From Paracentrotus lividus (lineage: Eukaryota > Echinodermata > Echinoidea > Camarodonta > Echinidae), in contig CALNVZ010002974.1 in assembly GCA_940671915.1 (NCBI GenBank), positions 14,291,389 to 14,355,388 on the forward strand: 64,000 bases of DNA, in the 5' to 3' direction. Made by a program: the position numbers and the translations under genes. Of the stretch, positions 12,535-24,430 are shown one piece after another. Positions within the stretch are counted from its first letter, which is position 1; each line of letters starts with the position of its first letter. Below the pieces are notes generated by a model. That model was not told the DNA's origin. It saw only the letters and a program-made list of their open reading frames with translations, and searched no databases.

Positions 12535-12657
12535 TCAGGATAGGGGCGCCGCCGAAATTTTCCGATTTTAACATGTGCAGTCAATGAGCAGTTTTCAAAT
12601 TATAGGGGGGGGGGGGGGGGGCGTCCGCTGCGCCCGCCTGGATCCGCCACTGTTTTA
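12535..12657 (+). repeat. Dispersed repeat with poly-G and GGATCCGCCACTG terminus
   Basis: The block CGATTTTAACATGTGCAGTC, a G-run (12605-12621) and the terminus CCTGGATCCGCCACTG (12637-12652) recurs at 31540-31655. The same terminus also occurs at 53583-53597 and 58244-58259. It is a dispersed non-coding element; the left boundary is uncertain. Confidence 0.65.
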
Positions 12658-13599
12658 TAGACCGTAGACATCCTGACATCTTCATCTTCAAAATGGTATG
12701 TTAGAGACATTTTATTCACCGGAAATCATAAAAGGGTTATCGCGAGATCCGTCACAATTGCTTTGATATATTACATGAGGACACTATGAGACTAAATTTC
12801 ATTAGTTTTATGCTCTATTCCCACTCCTGATCTATCCTTTTAAGATAATTTATCTCAAAAGTTTGAACTCGGCTATGTGAGAATAATTTGTACGATCCGA
12901 GGCATGCTGTTGGTATAACATTTATTTTAGTTTTTTTGTTCTTTTCTTTACAATTCTGTTTTTTAATAATTTTTCATCAATTTGAATTTATTCATTTAAT
13001 TTTATTATAAATTTTGTTCGTCTAATGTCCCAAAAAGAAAATGATAATCATTATAACAACAGTAATAAGGAACACATCCAAAAATCACTTTACACACTTA
13101 ACGAGAGCGTTGACCATTGAATTACTTTAAAGTGTGTTTAATGCATATTGGCTAAACTGCATTGTAAGGTAGAACTTTAAATCAATAAGTTGTGTCAACA
13201 TAAATTTATTTTAGCTGTCTATTTAAGTGCATCCCGAGGCCACAGCGTGCTCAAAGTCAACGTCGTTCAATGTTACATACAATATTTTGTAATTAAGATG
13301 ATTTTGCTCCTTTGTCCGAATGTGCATTATGAGGACGAAAAACGAACGTACAACTCGGAGTTTTGACATTTAGGGATGTACATGCAGACGACTGAGAATG
13401 ATTGTAAATTTCCCCGAGGCCTATCTCGACCTGCTGAAACTTTTAGAGTATTAGTCTTATCTTGCACAGTGATAAATAGAGTATTCAACATACTGTTCAA
13501 CATGTGCCTTTAAAGCTGCACTGCTTCTCATGAAATCATTGTTAGAGAAGAGAGGCACAATAAAACAACTTTAAAAAAATTTAAAAAAATGTCAACAAA

Positions 13600-13697
13600 T
13601 CAAAACCCACAAAAGATCAGAACATTCTTCGGATATGTAATTGTATTTGATTTTTATTATACGGGAATAAAACCAACCAACCAACCCCTTTAAAGGG
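13600..13697 (+). mobile_element. LINE 3' tail with (CCAA)n end
   Basis: GGGAATAAAACCAACCAACC follows an AT-rich stretch. An AATAAA motif running directly into a short tandem repeat is typical of CR1-like LINE 3' ends, several of which occur in this window. Only the tail is recognisable, so the call is tentative. Confidence 0.4.
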
Positions 13698-15575
13698 ATT
13701 TAGTAACTTCCAAAAACAAGTGCAAAAGATATCGAAATGAATAGAATTCTATCGCTCTGACCGTAAAAAAAAAACTACTGCAAGTTTCAGATCAAATGCA
13801 AGTCATTTACTATCTTAAAACAGTTAAATTTCAAACGCAACTGAGGATACGACCGCGCATGATTAATTTATACCGCTCCGTTGCAAGCTTAGCCGCCCGG
13901 TAGGCATGGGGACTTGACAACAGGAAATGTGGTGAAAAACCATGTGCGTTGAAACGCACGCGGTTTTGTAAAGCGTCAAGGAACGGGTTAGAAAATTTGA
14001 GTATAAAATTGTAGATATCTCGAAAGTAAAGCAAGCAAGTAGACTGCAATTTTTAAGGAATACCAGACTGACCTTTGTGTTTATAATCATGCTGGCAAAA
14101 TGAGCTAAATCCAATAAATTGCAATTTGAATATAATTAAATATTACTGCATCCCTTTAACATGAGAAGTTACATCAATGCAAAGCGATACATAAAACTAA
14201 TCACGTTCTTTGTTTCATGGACCTCTTTCATCATGTTCACAAAGTCTCACTGTGAACCAAACAGAATAGTTGTTTAAAATTTGCAATTGATTGTTGCGCT
14301 TTATATTACCATTGTTACAGGGCACTGGGATTTTTAATCATTGACAAATTGTTTTGTCAATGAATAAATTAGGCAGAATTTAAGTTGTAAAGAGTTTAAG
14401 AAATTCAGCACAAAGAAAACGAAAACTAGAATTGGAAATATCTCGTCAAATCTCACGGTAATTAAAAAAAAAAAAATTGTTTGTCTTAAAAGCCTCTTTA
14501 AGTGAAGTTAGATTAAATTAAAACATGAACTCTTGCCAAATTTGTTTATAGCGCAATAAAGATGTAATTGCATGTTTTGTTCTTTCAGACGCAAGTAGCT
14601 TGCGGACGAGCTGCTTTATAATTTTGCTTCAATAGGACAATCATTTTAATTAGGCAATCAATAATTTTCCCCCACACAAATAACATCCATATGCACAAAG
14701 ATCAGAGAATAGAGTATCTATTTATTAAATAAGGAATGGTGTATATAGAATGCACGTAATTATTACTACATTGTGTTGAAATGCCTCTAATCCTTTTCAA
14801 GCACTCGAGGCAGGGTTGAGAATCACTTTATAAGTAGTCTCCCGGATGACAAGCTGTCATTTTGGATTACAAAGTAGCATATAGGCATCTTTTGAAGCAG
14901 TTTAATGAGGTTTCCCAATTGACGGCAACCTCATGAGAGCAAAACTTTAAAAAGGAACATAAAGAAAGGAACAAAAGTATCGAAATTCAATTTGGTAAAG
15001 CAATAACGGATTTTTGTCTCGTGAAGAAGTGTTGTACATATTTTCTTATTCATGGTATTCCTCTGAATAATTGAATGATTCAGTAACAATATTGATAATA
15101 ATGATAATGATTATAACAATAATGTCTAGAAAATATATTATATCTTAACTTGTCGGGTATGAAAAATGTCGACTTGTTTCTGAGACTAAGCATGGTTGTT
15201 ACGTTCTCCATAGCATGTTTAAACAAAATCTATATTGCAATAATTACTTTCGAGCTGCATGTGCCAACTCCAGTCAATTAAAAAAAATTTTTTTTCAAAC
15301 TTCACATCAGTACGAATATTTGATTGAAACAAAGAAGTATAAAATTTAAAATGATATCATTTACAAAATAATTATAAAACAGTGTATAGAAGAAAAAAAA
15401 ATATAAATGAAATATTAAAGATTAGATGATACAAACAAAAATATTGCTATTTTCTAAGGAAAGTTTATCTGAAATAGTCCACAGTACGTCTTTAATTTTC
15501 AATGCGATAGTCACGCTGTACTTTGCAAGATGTATGCACACAAAATATCATTAAAAAAGTGCATGATATTCATAA
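13698..15575. other. Unannotated AT-rich DNA
   Basis: Overlapping minus-strand open frames of 72 and 83 codons (13831-14114) lack splice or family support. No RNA gene or repeat is recognised. Confidence 0.45.
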
Positions 15576-15968
15576 TTATCTGGAAAGTATCTCTCTATTC
15601 AGGTAGGAGATCAGTTTGCGTTTATAGCTCGGGGCAGTTGGGAGGGATAGCTCATAAAACGCAAACTGTTCATAATTTTCAAATCCTAATTCACCTAGGG
15701 AGATTTCACCCGTAATTACATTTTCATTCAGACCTTCTACATGTTCCATGTAAGTAAGCTTTTCCAAAAAAAAAAAAAAAAAAAATGCTTGGGGTATCGT
15801 GAGATGATGTAGTGTCATTAATGATGGGGTTGGATAAAATTTTGGTGGCTTGTTATTCACGTTCACACGCACTGATTTGATATGGTTTGGCAGGGTAGAA
15901 CGAAGCGTGAAATAGATGAGAGGATTTAACGCGGCCAAGCACAAGGAAGAAATACCTGCTGTATTCGT
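15576..15968 (-). CDS. Possible terminal exon (or remnant) of a rhodopsin-like GPCR
   Basis: The minus-strand frame is open from 15968 to the stop at 15576. Near its start it reads AGISSLCLAALNPLIYFTLR. NPxxY followed closely by a basic residue is the hallmark of transmembrane helix 7 and helix 8 of class A G-protein-coupled receptors. The remainder would be a roughly 100-residue cytoplasmic tail containing a poly-Phe run encoded by an A-tract at 15766-15785, which argues that the tail is decayed or artefactual. An acceptor-like AATACAG sits just upstream, and a stop (TAA) precedes the open stretch. No helices 1-6 were found upstream, so this is either a last exon after a long intron, a pseudogene fragment, or chance. 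Confidence 0.3.
   Translation of the reverse strand, partial: TNTAGISSLCLAALNPLIYFTLRSTLPNHIKSVRVNVNNKPPKFYPTPSLMTLHHLTIPQAFFFFFFLEKLTYMEHVEGLNENVITGEISLGELGFENYEQFAFYELSLPTAPSYKRKLISYLNREILSR
15612..15669. repeat. Short hairpin
   Basis: CAGTTTGCGTTTATAGCTC and its near-complement GCTCATAAAACGCAAACTG flank a short GC-rich loop. It lies inside the putative receptor-tail frame, which weakens that gene call. Confidence 0.6.
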
Positions 15969-15969
15969 T

Positions 15970-17110
15970 TAAACTACCGACATTCACGAGGCATTGAAGT
16001 TTATAATCCCCTTGATGAAAATATTAGTTTAAGTCCAATGACCAATTATGATAATATTTCGACTTACTCAGTGGTCTATAATTTGTTGATCAAAGCAAGA
16101 GCTTGGGTTAGTCTCTTTTCAAGAGAATCAATTCAATAAATTCTGGAAAGGGGTAAAACAAAAACAAAAAAAAAAAAAGAAGAAGAAGAAGAAAAAAAAA
16201 GAAGACAAATTAATGCTATTAGTGGTGTATTCACTCTACATGACTGTTTACATGAAAGCAAAGAAAGGAGAAGGATGGAGTATAATTGCACTGAACATTT
16301 CATAGTGCATTATTTCATGGTATTGGGTATCACGTTTCATTGCTTCTTGATCCAGTAAACTGAAAAATTACCATAATTGATATGTAATTAAACTTGTTAC
16401 TTTTCTTAATAACAGTATTTTCTAGCGTAAACATGTTTTCTATTAACATGATCATATAACTAGAAATCCCCTGTACGATGTTAATAATCAACTAAAATAA
16501 ATCTTTGTATGTTTTTTTTTCTTCTAATATCTCACAATTCATTCGTGTTTGTCGTGCCATCAAATTTATTTTTCAAGGGAATCGAAACACAATTTAAATT
16601 GTGAAGGAAAAAACTGATCCACTTGGTATTTGCACAAGCGAAAACATAATTTATATATTATATCTATGTCGGCATTTATTCAGATGCTTGTAGAAAAAAA
16701 AATGTGTACATAATTTTTTTGAGGGGGTGGTAAATTAGACTGGATGTTTAGATGTTCCGAACACGAGTCTTAATTTGGGATCTATACCATTGACACAAAA
16801 TTATTGAGAAAGCATTACGTGCAAACGACCCACAGGGAGTGATTTGAACGTTTTAATTAATTTTGGGGGAAATATTATTCTAGCTGTCTATTGGGTCAAC
16901 CAACAGCTAATTTGCATTTCTATTTTGTTCTCATACATATGTATATTTTCAAGTGTCTGTACTCTACTTTATCTTGACATGCAATGGATTTTTCTTGTCA
17001 TCAAGGAGATACGATTCCGAGAAGAGTCAACGGACTATATTCAGGTATCGGGTATAGACATCTTAACGACGGATTTTATTCTAATACAAGCTCCATGTAC
17101 CAGTAATACG
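15970..17110. other. Unannotated AT-rich DNA
   Basis: Contains an A/AAG-rich tract at 16158-16205. A plus-strand open frame at 16844-17161 has no recognisable family and runs into the hairpin MITE at 17111. Confidence 0.45.
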
Positions 17111-17262
17111 GGGTGGTGTTTCACCACGTCGGTTACGGCGAACTTTACGAACGACTGTTGATCAGTTTCGGTGCTATGCCATTAATAAAAGCACCAAAGA
17201 ACAAGCTCAGTCGTTCGTAAAATCATTCGTAACTTTAAGAACGACTTGATGAAACACCACCC
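17111..17262. mobile_element. Hairpin MITE, GGGTGGTGTTTCA family (152 bp)
   Basis: GGGTGGTGTTTCACCACGTC at the left and the complement of GACTTGATGAAACACCACCC at the right are inverted repeats. The match continues through TTACGAACGACTG on both arms, so nearly the whole element folds back. No coding capacity. The TTTCATCAAG terminus resembles that of the MITE at 25607-25740. Confidence 0.75.
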
Positions 17263-18294
17263 GGGTCTGTTTATATTATACTTTAAACTAGACCCGACAA
17301 TATATCAGTAATATTCTAAATTTGTTTACAAATTATATTCTTGAAAAATAATGCTATATCAGCTTGTTTTGGACAATTCTATTAGAAATTAATGAGAACT
17401 ATATTGTGATCAATGTTATTGTGCACACGAATCAGTACAAATATGTATTTTTCTTTTAATCATAAATCCCATTTTCTGACACTTTTGGGGTGTTTTGACA
17501 TGAATACTCATTATCCTATGACGTGATGAATGATTTTACTTGAGAGAAAAATTTCCAACACGCACCGAGTGATCTTATGAATAGTTTGCAGATTCATGAA
17601 TACCAAGAAATATGTTATAGTTACATTCCAATTCATATTTAGATAGTTTAATGTTTAGATTCAGATGTCAAGTTCGTTCTCCGACATAATCGATCATACA
17701 CTCTAAAAAATAACTTTATATTAACACGTTTCGGGGCTTTGAAAAGGACAAACTTTAGCAGTTTTTCTATTTAAAAACAAATGTAATTTTCTATATAGAA
17801 AATCGGGTTCAATTTAAAATTTATCATCAGCTCAAAAACTGTTAATAATCTAGACTCACATATTCGTACAAGCTTTTTATTTACGTATTGTTCCCATTGT
17901 TCGATTTCCAGTAACGAGTTTTCAGTAAAATAATAACCATTTCTTTCATTTTCTATAAAAAAACGACATGTACATGTATAAATAGAACTTATTAAATAGG
18001 TTTCTCGTATACCAACGAGCTTCAATGTTTATTTTACAAACTCGGTGCTCTCGTTTAGTTGTGAAGTCATTACGAGAATTTTCCTGTCAAAACGACAACT
18101 TATCGTGTTCAGCAAGTGAAGAAGGAATGTCCTGCTGAAAGAAAAAAAATGGCTTTATTGTAACCTGATGTTCCTGTTAATTTACATTTTTTCTTTCGTT
18201 CATGAATGTGGATCATGAATATTCATTAATATGTTACATTAAACAATAAATTGTATTAATACTAGCCATAAAGAAATGTAGTCATAGGGTATAT

Positions 18295-18335
<41 letters not shown>

Positions 18336-19190
18336 TGAAGAAGTAGTCAAAATGAGGTGTAGGTTATACGCATAGGATTTTGGATAACAGAACAAAATAA
18401 GGATAAACGATCTCACCAACCTCCTTTTGGGTAAATATCCTTTTTCTTTTAACATTATCATATTACACGAAAAGACTATAAATTTAAAGGCCCACTAATA
18501 TGGAGGTCAGTAATGCAAACATGTAAATTTACATTAGACTCTTTTCTACATGAGTCTACATTTGAAAAACGGGGTTTCTGCTAGAACATTTCCGTACAAA
18601 AAAACCCGGCAAACTTGATACAGTGTACAAGGTGGTAATAAGACAAAAAGTGGACAAATATTAACTAGAGGGGATAACGACAAGAGTTAATTCTTTTATG
18701 ACACATCAAAATAGCATTCAGAACACAAGCTGGTGGAAAGGTGATCACAAAAGAAAAATGACATCTCAGGTTTATTTCTCACAAAACCGAGGTTGAACGA
18801 GAAACTTATTGCTTTTGGGTAGTTTCATTCATGCACTTTTAACCATTGGTCATATTTAATTTAAGTGGGACATTCAGCTGAAATTTCAATGTGGTGCTGT
18901 GCCTTTGAAAATGCAAATTAGGATCTGAAATCAACACAAAGGCTTCTTTACAATACAACCAATTATTTAAGTTCAAACATTAAGTGATCCAGCTTTCTTA
19001 CGCTGAATAATTGAGCAAACAGGAATTTGCACGTATGGGACTATGCTGCTTTAAATGCCTCTTATTCTTAATACTAGTCACTTTTGTCTGATTTTTTTTG
19101 CTTAAAGTAATTATCATGGACTGCTCTAACATGGTATATAAACACATGTAATTTGGATCTAGTTATTTACTTGAAATGTTGAATTTAAGG
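17263..19190. other. Unannotated AT-rich DNA with long poly-A
   Basis: A 33-base A-run at 18298-18330 could be the tail of a retroposed sequence read from the left, but no body is recognised. A minus-strand frame at 17771-18025 is not recognised. Confidence 0.45.
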
Positions 19191-19195
19191 CACTG

Positions 19196-19590
19196 GTCGT
19201 GTCACTCACGTTTTGGATGTCGTGTCACTCACGACATATAGAGGTGGACCATTTTCCACATAGAGGGAATTATTGATAAGGATAATAAATGTCAGAGAGG
19301 TACACTATTCATGTACATATACCAGCACTTATGGTATTCTTAGAGATCTACTTGGGCACACATCCAACCATAACCAATAATGGTCAGAAACCCATGTTTT
19401 TTTTTTGTCGTGTCACTCACGCACTGTTTTTTAATCATAATTTCCAGGACTAATTGTAAAATTCAAATCCAACTGGTAATGACACATGCCACTCCTACAA
19501 AATACATAATATGGTAGTCATGATCCATTCATAACCTACAAGTGCGAAGATATGCGCCCTTCTAATAGTCCAAATGTCGTGTCACTCACG
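19196..19590 (+). repeat. Four copies of GTCGTGTCACTCACG
   Basis: Exact 15-bp copies lie at 19196-19210, 19219-19233, 19407-19421 and 19576-19590, all in the same orientation. The core CGTG.....CACG is an interrupted palindrome. The sequence between copies is unique and AT-rich, so this is not a simple tandem repeat. Confidence 0.8.
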
Positions 19591-20194
19591 ATTAAATATG
19601 ACCCATTGTAATTCTTTACTGAAAAGGAAGACAAAACGAGAAAACATGAAAACATACATTAACTTTCGAAAAATATTAAGAGGGGAAAAGGAATTTGGCT
19701 GGAAGGGCAAAAAAGTTCAAATGAAACGGAATTCGGGAGTATAAACACTTGAAATGTTGTCATTGTAACACAATTTCATTTGCCGTTTAGGAGAGAATTC
19801 ACATGTTTTCTGTTTTTATTCGAGCATAACCAACGGGGATTGGGTAATAGGAGATGAAAAAGACACTATGTTCAGTTATTACTTTTATGGTTTGAATCAT
19901 TAAAGAGTAATATAAGACAACCATTGATCATTGCATGACATCAGAAATTCGCAAAATAGGCTCTTGAGGAGAAATGGAGCTGTTTTCATGACTATGAATG
20001 GAATTTTGAAAACTGTAAGTTGTTGCTATAAACGCACCCATTAAAAAATGATAAAATGACATGAATGTTATGCACAGACAGTTAAAAAATATATAAAAGG
20101 AGAGAGGATGCTGTAAATAGAAAAAGGTTTAATAGTCAACATTGTGAGATAGATATCGATTGGCAGAGGGATAGAAGAAAGATAAAGAGAGCAA

Positions 20195-20330
20195 AAGATG
20201 GGGGCTGCAGATGTAAAGGGCGTGGGTTCAATCCCTGGCCCCACACTCATATCCCTGAGGAAAGCATTGTATCTACATTTGTTTCTCTCCACCCATTTAA
20301 TTGTGAATTTGTATCCGACATACTAATGCG
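20195..20330 (+). mobile_element. tRNA-derived SINE-like repeat
   Basis: GGGCGTGGGTTCAATCCCTGG matches the pol III B box consensus GGTTCGANTCC with one difference. It is followed by a TCTCTCCACCCATTTAATTG body that resembles the 3' part of deuterostome SINEs, where CTCTCCACCCAGG is common. The A box region is degenerate. It is a retroposed repeat, not a functional tRNA gene. Confidence 0.5.
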
Positions 20331-20559
20331 CTGAAGATTAATTAGATTTATTGTTTTGTTACTTGTTGTATTTATTGCTACTTCATTATTTTATTTATGC
20401 TCGGTAGATTACGAATGCAGAAAATTCTTTTCTGAGTTTTCTTCTCTTCTATTTTGCATATGTGCGCATATAGAATTTGGTACCAAACGGATCCGACGCC
20501 TTATAAGCCGAATTCAGATTTAAACTTTCAAAAGGCATTACGACTGAAAGTCTGTAATT

Positions 20560-20902
20560 TACTATCAAACTACTTCACATTGCAAAATCTTCGAGTAATA
20601 ACTCAGATAACGATACAAACTCTACTATTCACAATGTTCTAAAAGTCTATCCTGATATAAACTCCGAGATCGCCCGACATTTTGTACTAAAAGATCAATC
20701 TACAACAATTCATATGAACACAAGTACAAATGCCAATGACCGCATAGATGACGATAGCACCATTGTATCGAATAACGGATCATCAGTCTCAAATCGATCG
20801 CCTATCATCAATCCTGATACGCCTATTGTTCAAGATGGTCAACCAGATCCGATTTGTAACAAATGCATTATTTGTGACCTCAAGAGTGAAGATCGCATTT
20901 GA
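20560..20902 (+). CDS. Open frame of unknown origin upstream of LINE reverse transcriptase
   Basis: A frame of about 114 codons is open to TGA at 20902. It is rich in Ser, Asn and Asp and ends with a small Cys cluster (CNKCIICD). It could be the remnant of a LINE first ORF or linker, because recognisable LINE coding begins soon after at about 20960. No known domain is recognised. An internal ATG lies at 20714. Confidence 0.3.
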
Positions 20903-20929
20903 ATGAAGTGCAAGTGTATGTCTATAAGA

Positions 20930-23075
20930 ATAGCCCAATGCAGTTAAATCAATAGAAAAGAAATATTTCCATAAGAAAATTTTTGAATGTAAAAATAACA
21001 GTGGTGAACTATGGAAATGTATCAAAGAAATATTACCGGCCAAGGTAAACCTCCTTAAATTAAAATAGTAGTCGAAAACAATGAAATTAATGAACCGGTT
21101 TCTATTGCCAAATCACTTTAATAATTATTTATATATCAGTTACAAGGACTTGATTAATAATTCTGATAACAGAGGAACATGCGACAGTCAGGTGTTCCCT
21201 CAACACAATTTACCTTCAAGGAAGTGTAACTTTTAGACCTTACCTTATTGTAAATTATGATATTGTTTTAAATGCCCTAAAAGTGTAAACCAAAAGCTTC
21301 TTGTGGTCTAGGATGGCATAAGCTATAAAATACTTAAATTATGTGGTGAATGTGTGTTCCACCTCACTTGTGCAGTTTGATAATATATATCATTTTTATC
21401 TGGTCTGATTTTCCATCGTGTAATGGAAAGAAGCTAAAATTTTACCTCTTCATAAAAATGGAAGTTTTGAAGAAATAAACAATTTCCGACCTTATCTATT
21501 GTTAACAAAGAATTAGAATCATTTTTGAATGAATCTGATATACTATCAGAAAATCAATTCGGATTTAGAAAAAATCATTCTACTGAAACAGCCTTAGTTT
21601 ATATGGTCAATGATTGGTATGCAAGTATTAATAATGGCAAAATAATTGGTGTTATGTTCATTGATTTGAGAAAAGCGGTTGACCTCGTAGATTTAGAATT
21701 GTTATTACATAAATTAAAACACCATGGTTTTTCTGCAAATGCCATTAAGTGGTTTCATTCTTATTTATTTGATAGAACCCAACGAGTTAGTGTAAATGGA
21801 ACTCTGTCCATAAGCAGAGCAACATGTAAAGGTGTAAAGGTTCAATCTTAGGGCCGAAATTATTTTCAATATTTATAAATGATATGCCTAAGGTTCTAAA
21901 ACATTCCAAAATTGTTATGTATGCAGATGATACATCGATATATGTGGAAGGTACAACTTTAATTGAAATACAAAACAAATTAGAAGAAGATTTAAAATAT
22001 ATTGTTGACTGGTTAGAAAAAAAAATCGTATGATGATAAATTATGAGAAAACTAAATGCATGCTAGTTGGTACGCGAGCTAGATTATCACATTATAATTA
22101 TACCACTTTTAATATAAATTGTAATAACAATAGTGTTAAGCAAGTTTTTTCTTTTGAATGTTTAGGTGTGATGATAGATAATTCACTTTCATGGAAGGAA
22201 CATGTTTCCAAGGTATCGAATAAAGTTAGTAAGAATATTGGTGTGATAAGAAGATTAAGTAATTATGTTAATCAAAACCTTACTATACCATGTATAATGC
22301 TATGGGTCTAACCCAACTTGATTATTGTTTGTGTTGTTTGGGGATAGATATAAGGACCGATACAGTAGATTAAACAAGTTACAGAAAAGCCTGCCAAGAT
22401 AATTTTAAAAGCATATTTTTATGACTCCTTCTATACATTATTCACTTCTTTAAATATTGATGCGTCTTTGAACATAGAGTTCTTATTTCCGACATTTTGA
22501 TTATGTTATGTATGATGTTTAAATATGTATGAAAGGTAATGGCCCCCTCATGTTTGAATTAAAATGTTTAAGTTTAAAAAAACCTACACACGTATGGAAC
22601 CTAGCATCTCGTCTCAAAATAAATTACATTCCCCTAAATGTAACTGTAGAAATCGTTTTAAACATTCTTCTTCATTTTTCTTACGCCGTCTCACTCTGGA
22701 ACAATTTACGAACCAATCATGCAACAGGAATATTTCAAACTCTTGTATCTTTCCGACAATACCTTGATTAATCATTTATCTTCCTTTCTAGCCCAACTTT
22801 TCTTCATAAGTTAAAGTTCTTATTTCCCTTTTTTACACAACTTGTAGCTAATGTTATTTCATTTTTTTGATAATATATATTGTGACTATGACATGTGTTA
22901 TATACTTTATACTTACTAGTTAGACTTATACGTCTAACGATGTCTAATGTTATGATTTTTTTTAACTTTTTATGGTCATATATTGCGGACCCCAAGGCGA
23001 CGAGCAAACTTCTGTTTGAATTGGGCGTGTCCTGCTAAATATTGTGAATAAATAAATTAAATAAATAAATAATCT
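20930..23075 (+). mobile_element. CR1/jockey-type LINE, 5'-truncated and frameshifted
   Basis: From the region between endonuclease and reverse transcriptase (ELWKCIKEILP at about 21006) through the reverse transcriptase to a 3' untranslated region ending in AATAAATAAATTAAATAAAT at 23045-23073. The order of parts matches a non-LTR retrotransposon on the plus strand, and a 3' short tandem repeat is typical of CR1-like families. Several frameshifts and stops make it inactive. Exact clade assignment would need a tree. Confidence 0.85.
21525..22311 (+). pseudogene. LINE reverse transcriptase (broken)
   Basis: The protein copies element RNA into DNA at the target site. Block 1 reads ENQFGFRKNHSTETAL, then MFIDLRKAVDLVD (the usual FDLRKAFD block, with V for F) and HGFSANAIKWFHSYLFDRTQ. 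A frameshift near 21830 interrupts the GVPQGS block. After it the frame continues LGPKLFSIFINDMPK and then YADD, the catalytic aspartate pair, at 21920-21931. A further shift at about 22020 leads into INYEKTKCMLVGTR and a CLGVMIDNSLSW block typical of the palm and thumb. At least two frameshifts and a stop at 22311 rule out function. Confidence 0.9.
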
Positions 23076-24170
23076 ATATCATTGTTATATTATGTTGAAG
23101 CCACAATGAGCGTCACAACCGTAGCTAAAGAAGCTAATATTATTACCATCCATCTTCATGTATGTCTAGAAACCAATCTTTCAGTTATTTTAATAACAAC
23201 AGACCAGCGTGGTGGGGAGACGAGAGAGAGAGAGGAGAGAGAGAGACAGAGACTGAAACTCACTTTGTAATACAATGAGTAGGATGATAAGCGTGTTGAT
23301 GCAAATACTTTTGAAAGAGGACGTAAGCGCCTAGTCATTTCATGTCCATGTTCATACAATCTTGACTTTTGATTAATAGGTTCGACCAAAAAAAAAAAAA
23401 AAAAAAAAAAAAGTTGAGCCGTACCGGCAAGTAACTATTCATCCTTGCATATGGGGTGGTAAATTAAAAAGCAACATTCTTGTATTATGGAGAGGAAAAT
23501 ACGATTAAATCATGACCTGACAATGGACATTTCCATCAAGTAATTGGAGGAGTGATAATAACGATAGACAACTCGAGTTCATTTAGAAAGCATATCTGGA
23601 GGGGATAGATGGACATAAATAAAGAAAACAGAAGAAAGAGAGAGAGAGACGTACTGAAAGACAGGCCGGTACAGACACAGGTATGTAGGGGAAAGCTCCA
23701 TTATATTAATTAAAAAAGAACAACAAACAAACAAGATGAAATTAAATATTTAGTACTTTAAAGCACTTCAAATTTAGTAAATACAATAGCAATAATATCC
23801 AGTCAATAAAATTGTATATTAACAAAATTGAATAAATACAATAGCATTAATATTCAATGAATGAAATTGTATATTCACAAAAGTACTCGAGAACACATTA
23901 GAGAAAGATGTTGCATGCAAGAAGGCCAATTTCATGACATGGAAAAAAGTAGAAAGACAGAAGAAGAAAAAAAAAGAAGAAAAAAAAAAAAGACCAGTGA
24001 AAGGATTTAATGTATACATGTAGAAAAGGACTACGATTTGGGGGTGGGGGGAGGGGAGGGGAGAGATAGAGAGATGCAACAGGAGAAAAGGACATGAGAG
24101 ATAAAAGAGAGAGAGAGAAGAAAGAAAGAGAGAAAGTAATGAGGGAGGGATGCAAAGTAAATGAGGGAAT
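23076..24170. other. Unannotated DNA with purine-rich tracts
   Basis: Contains GA tracts at 23222-23252 and 24080-24135, an A-run at 23388-23412 and a G-rich block at 24039-24061. A near-duplicate phrase (AATACAATAGCA.TAATAT.CA.T.AATGAAATTGTATATT) occurs at about 23780-23820 and 23834-23873. No gene recognised. Confidence 0.5.
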
Positions 24171-24187
24171 TTGACTGTCTGCGCAGC

Positions 24188-24263
24188 TACGTCATTTTAT
24201 CTGATGAGTAAGTGGTGGCGCGGGCATAAAACCACCAAGCCTGGATCACTGACCGTCAGTTTT
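24188..24263 (+). promoter_or_regulatory. Candidate pol II core promoter: CRE, TATA-like box, initiator
   Basis: TACGTCAT at 24188-24195 matches a CREB/ATF site, and TGCGCAG just upstream resembles an NRF1 half-site. CATAAAA at 24225-24231 is a TATA-like box. TCAGTT at 24256-24261 matches the animal initiator, and its A lies 31 bp from the T of the box, the canonical distance. The block is more GC-rich than its flanks. This is inferred from motifs only. Confidence 0.45.
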
Positions 24264-24428
24264 GTTAATCCACACCGAGCAACACACGTCCAAAAGAGAC
24301 ATCACATTAGGGATCAGAAATCCAACCATCCTTGATTCGAAACGCATTGTTCAGCTTCTCATTCAAGCATTATTTATCTCATCAAAGTCTTCTCAGAGCA
24401 TCACAGATTCACATCAACGGCACTGACG
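24258..24428 (+). other. Candidate non-coding first exon with splice donor
   Basis: Downstream of the promoter, 171 bases contain no ATG on the plus strand and end at ACG|GTAATA, an acceptable 5' splice site. This is the layout of a 5' untranslated first exon. I could not identify the following coding exon with confidence; it would lie beyond 24430 on the plus strand. Without transcripts the call is an inference. Confidence 0.35.
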
Positions 24429-24430
24429 GT

